Shown piece by piece: positions 62,280-64,000 of a stretch of DNA of 64,000 nucleotides (within the stretch, counting starts at the first letter, position 1; every line of letters begins with the position of its first letter). The translations under genes were made by a program, and so were the position numbers. The notes below the pieces were generated by a model. It did no database searches. It was given only the letters and a program-made list of their open reading frames with translations, and was not told where the DNA came from. The DNA comes from Mesorhizobium sp. 113-3-3. GTDB taxonomy: Bacteria > Pseudomonadota > Alphaproteobacteria > Rhizobiales > Rhizobiaceae. The stretch is from NCBI RefSeq assembly GCF_016756495.1, contig NZ_AP023243.1, forward strand, positions 4,468,501-4,532,500, written 5' to 3'.

Positions 62280-62681
62280 TCAATACCAGCCAACCGCCAC
62301 CTGCGCCTCTTCCGACATGCGGTCGGGCGACCAGGGCGGATCGAAGGTCATGTTGACCTCGACGCCGGACACGCCTTCGACGGCGCCGACGGCGTTTTCG
62401 ACCCAGCCGGGCATTTCGCCGGCCACCGGGCAGCCCGGCGCGGTCAGCGTCATGTCGATCTTGACCGAACGGTCGTCCTCGATGTCGATCTTGTAGACGA
62501 GGCCGAGCTCGTAGATGTCGGCCGGGATTTCCGGGTCGTAGACCGTCTTCAGCGCCGAAACGATGTCGTCGGTCAGCCGCGCCAGTTCGTCGGCGGGAAT
62601 GGCTGAGGCGGAAACGACGGCGTTCGTGCCGGTTTCCGGAGTGGTCTCGGCAGCGATGCTCGCATCATCCATGGTCGTCAC
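62280..62681 (-). CDS. sufT: SUF system iron-sulfur assembly protein SufT (MIP18/DUF59)
   Basis: A 133-residue protein with a MIP18 (DUF59) domain: DIVSALKTVYDPEIPADIYELGLVYKIDIEDDRSVKIDMTLTAPGCPVAGEMPGWVE. It has the conserved Cys in TAPGCP. N-terminal 35 residues are Ala/Thr-rich and variable. SufT helps maturation of Fe-S proteins when demand is high. It overlaps the sufS stop by 4 bp, so it is coupled to sufS. Confidence 0.88.
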   Translation of the reverse strand: MTTMDDASIAAETTPETGTNAVVSASAIPADELARLTDDIVSALKTVYDPEIPADIYELGLVYKIDIEDDRSVKIDMTLTAPGCPVAGEMPGWVENAVGAVEGVSGVEVNMTFDPPWSPDRMSEEAQVAVGWY

Positions 62682-63919
62682 CCAAAAAACTTGCGCGCTT
62701 TTTCAAGCGCCTCGGCCAAAGCGTCGACTTCGGCCCTGGTATTATACATGCCGAACGATGCCCTGCATGTGGAGGTTACGCCAAAGCGTTTCAACAGCGG
62801 CTGGGCACAATGGGTGCCGGCCCGTACGGCCACGCCCTGCCTGTCTATCACCATCGACACGTCATGGGCATGAATGCCTTGCAGTTCGAAGGAGATGATC
62901 GCGCCCTTGCCAGGCGCATCGCCGAAGATGCGCAGCGAGTTGATGGCGCGCAGCCGCTCATGCGCGTAGGTCTTGAGGTCTTCCTCATGCGCCGCGATGC
63001 GCTCGCGGCCGATCTTTTCCATGTATTCCAGCGCCGCACCCAGCCCGATCGCCTGGACGATCGGCGGCGTGCCGGCCTCGAAGCGGTGCGGCGGCTCATT
63101 GTAGGTGACGATGTCCTCCGTCACCTCCTCGATCATCTCGCCACCGCCCATGAAGGGGCGCATGCCCGCAAGAATGTCCTTCTTGCCGTAGAGCACTCCG
63201 ATGCCTGAAGGCCCGTAGACCTTGTGGCCGGTGAAGACGAAGAAATCGCAGTCGAGATCCTGGACGTCGATCGGCATATGCACGGCGCTCTGGCTGCCGT
63301 CGACCAGCACCGGAATTCCACGCGCATGCGCGATGCGCACGATTTCCTTGATCGGCGTCACCGTGCCCAACGCGTTCGACATCTGCGTGATGGCGACAAG
63401 CTTGGTGCGGTCGGTCAGCCGCTTCTCGAATTCCTCGATGTGGAAGGCGCCGAGATCGTCGACCGGCACCCAGACCAGCTTGGCGCCCTGCCGCTCGCGG
63501 ATGAAGTGCCAGGGCACGATGTTGGAGTGATGCTCCATGATCGACAGCACGATCTCATCGCCCTCGCCGATGTTTGGCATGCCGTAGCCATAGGCGACCG
63601 TGTTGATCGCCGAGGTGGTGTTCGAGGTGAAGACGATGGTGTCGGTGCTCGGCGCATTGAGGAAACGGCGCACCGTCTCGCGCGCCTTTTCATAGGCGTC
63701 GGTCGCGGCGTTGGACAGGAAATGCAGGCCGCGATGGACGTTGGCGTATTCCTGGGAATAGGCATGCTGGATCGTATCCAGCACCACCTGCGGCTTCTGC
63801 GCCGAGGCGCCATTGTCGAGATAGACCAACGGCTTGCCATAGACTTCGCGCGACAGGATCGGGAAGTCGCGGCGGATCGCCTCGACGTCGTAGGGGGTGG
63901 CTTCGACTTTCTGGTCCAT
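62678..63919 (-). CDS. sufS: cysteine desulfurase SufS
   Basis: A 413-residue group II cysteine desulfurase, source of sulfur for SUF cluster assembly. The PLP lysine is in FTGHKVYGPSGIGVLYG, the phosphate loop in TSNTTSAINTVAYG, the cofactor His in MEHHSNIVPWH and the catalytic Cys in RAGTHCAQPLLKR. The N-terminus DVEAIRRDFPILSREVYGKPLVYLDNGASAQKP is classic. It is the most 5' complete gene of the group on this strand; sufB/C/D would be expected past the right edge. Confidence 0.95.
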   Translation of the reverse strand: MDQKVEATPYDVEAIRRDFPILSREVYGKPLVYLDNGASAQKPQVVLDTIQHAYSQEYANVHRGLHFLSNAATDAYEKARETVRRFLNAPSTDTIVFTSNTTSAINTVAYGYGMPNIGEGDEIVLSIMEHHSNIVPWHFIRERQGAKLVWVPVDDLGAFHIEEFEKRLTDRTKLVAITQMSNALGTVTPIKEIVRIAHARGIPVLVDGSQSAVHMPIDVQDLDCDFFVFTGHKVYGPSGIGVLYGKKDILAGMRPFMGGGEMIEEVTEDIVTYNEPPHRFEAGTPPIVQAIGLGAALEYMEKIGRERIAAHEEDLKTYAHERLRAINSLRIFGDAPGKGAIISFELQGIHAHDVSMVIDRQGVAVRAGTHCAQPLLKRFGVTSTCRASFGMYNTRAEVDALAEALEKARKFFG

Positions 63920-64000
63920 CGTCTGTCTTTCGATACCCGGGCTCCAGCGTCAGCCGGCCCTTCGCTATGGCTCCGGGCGTTCGTCGCTCAAAAAGCCAAA
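63920..64000 (-). other. right-edge stretch upstream of sufS
   Basis: The last 81 bp read on the minus strand hold one frame open from the edge to a TAG at about 63965 (FGFLSDERPEP). This may be the tail of a neighbouring SUF gene such as sufD, or chance. Too short to decide. Confidence 0.2.

Overview
This window is a GC-rich chromosomal segment of an alphaproteobacterium, most likely Mesorhizobium or a close relative in the Rhizobiales. Support comes from gene content (a DUF1476 F1-ATPase zeta inhibitor, a PurS/PurQ/small-PurL purine system, XdhC/CoxD/CoxE-type maturases, DUF1127 proteins), from the gene order recA-alaS-(GST)-icd and purC-purS-purQ...purL-bolA-grxD, and from dispersed palindromes of the rhizobial intergenic (RIME-like) kind. 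I see no rRNA, tRNA, CRISPR array, prophage or insertion sequence. The species assignment is an inference from content, not from a search.

Layout. 1-2 kb: the 3' part of a 2-oxoglutarate/Fe(II) oxygenase, a small ParB-like protein and a thioesterase. 1.9-9.9 kb: a divergent LysR regulator and a seven-gene operon holding a complete polar amino-acid ABC transporter, a dimethylformamidase-like protein, a class III aminotransferase and a BKACE (DUF849) enzyme; this looks like a dedicated catabolic pathway. 9.9-12 kb: DUF523, GNAT and deacetylase-like genes. 12-18 kb: assorted enzymes on the minus strand, a J-domain gene that lacks a normal start codon, a possible small RNA, and secreted proteins. 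18-23.6 kb: a minus-strand operon of molybdenum-hydroxylase maturation factors (flavin reductase, CoxD-like AAA+, CoxE-like VWA, split XdhC, MocA-like fusion) with no hydroxylase structural genes in view. 23.8-27.6 kb: a lone Leu/Ile/Val-type binding protein coupled to a P1 peptidase, then small secreted and membrane proteins.

27.7-44.7 kb: housekeeping purine genes (purB, purC, purS, purQ, purL) interleaved with a hydrolase, an acyltransferase, an aldolase, the ATPase zeta subunit, a GST, a lipoprotein and a MocR regulator, followed by bolA, grxD and a drug-efflux MFS. 44.7-53.9 kb: an IMPase-ttcA pair, rpsD with a structured leader, a tiny basic secreted protein, an RNB-type RNase, murI, an RNA methyltransferase, icd and a second GST. 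54-58.1 kb: alaS and recA with a putative SOS box. 58.4-60.4 kb: psuK-psuG for pseudouridine breakdown. 60.4-64 kb: TfoX-like and GFA proteins and the 3' part of a SUF operon (sufS, sufT, a DMP19/DUF4375 protein, sufA) on the minus strand.

The best candidate for a little-described system is the transporter-amidase-aminotransferase-BKACE operon. A plausible reading is import of an N-acylated or amide-linked beta-amino compound, amide hydrolysis, transamination to a beta-keto acid, and cleavage with acetyl-CoA by the BKACE enzyme.
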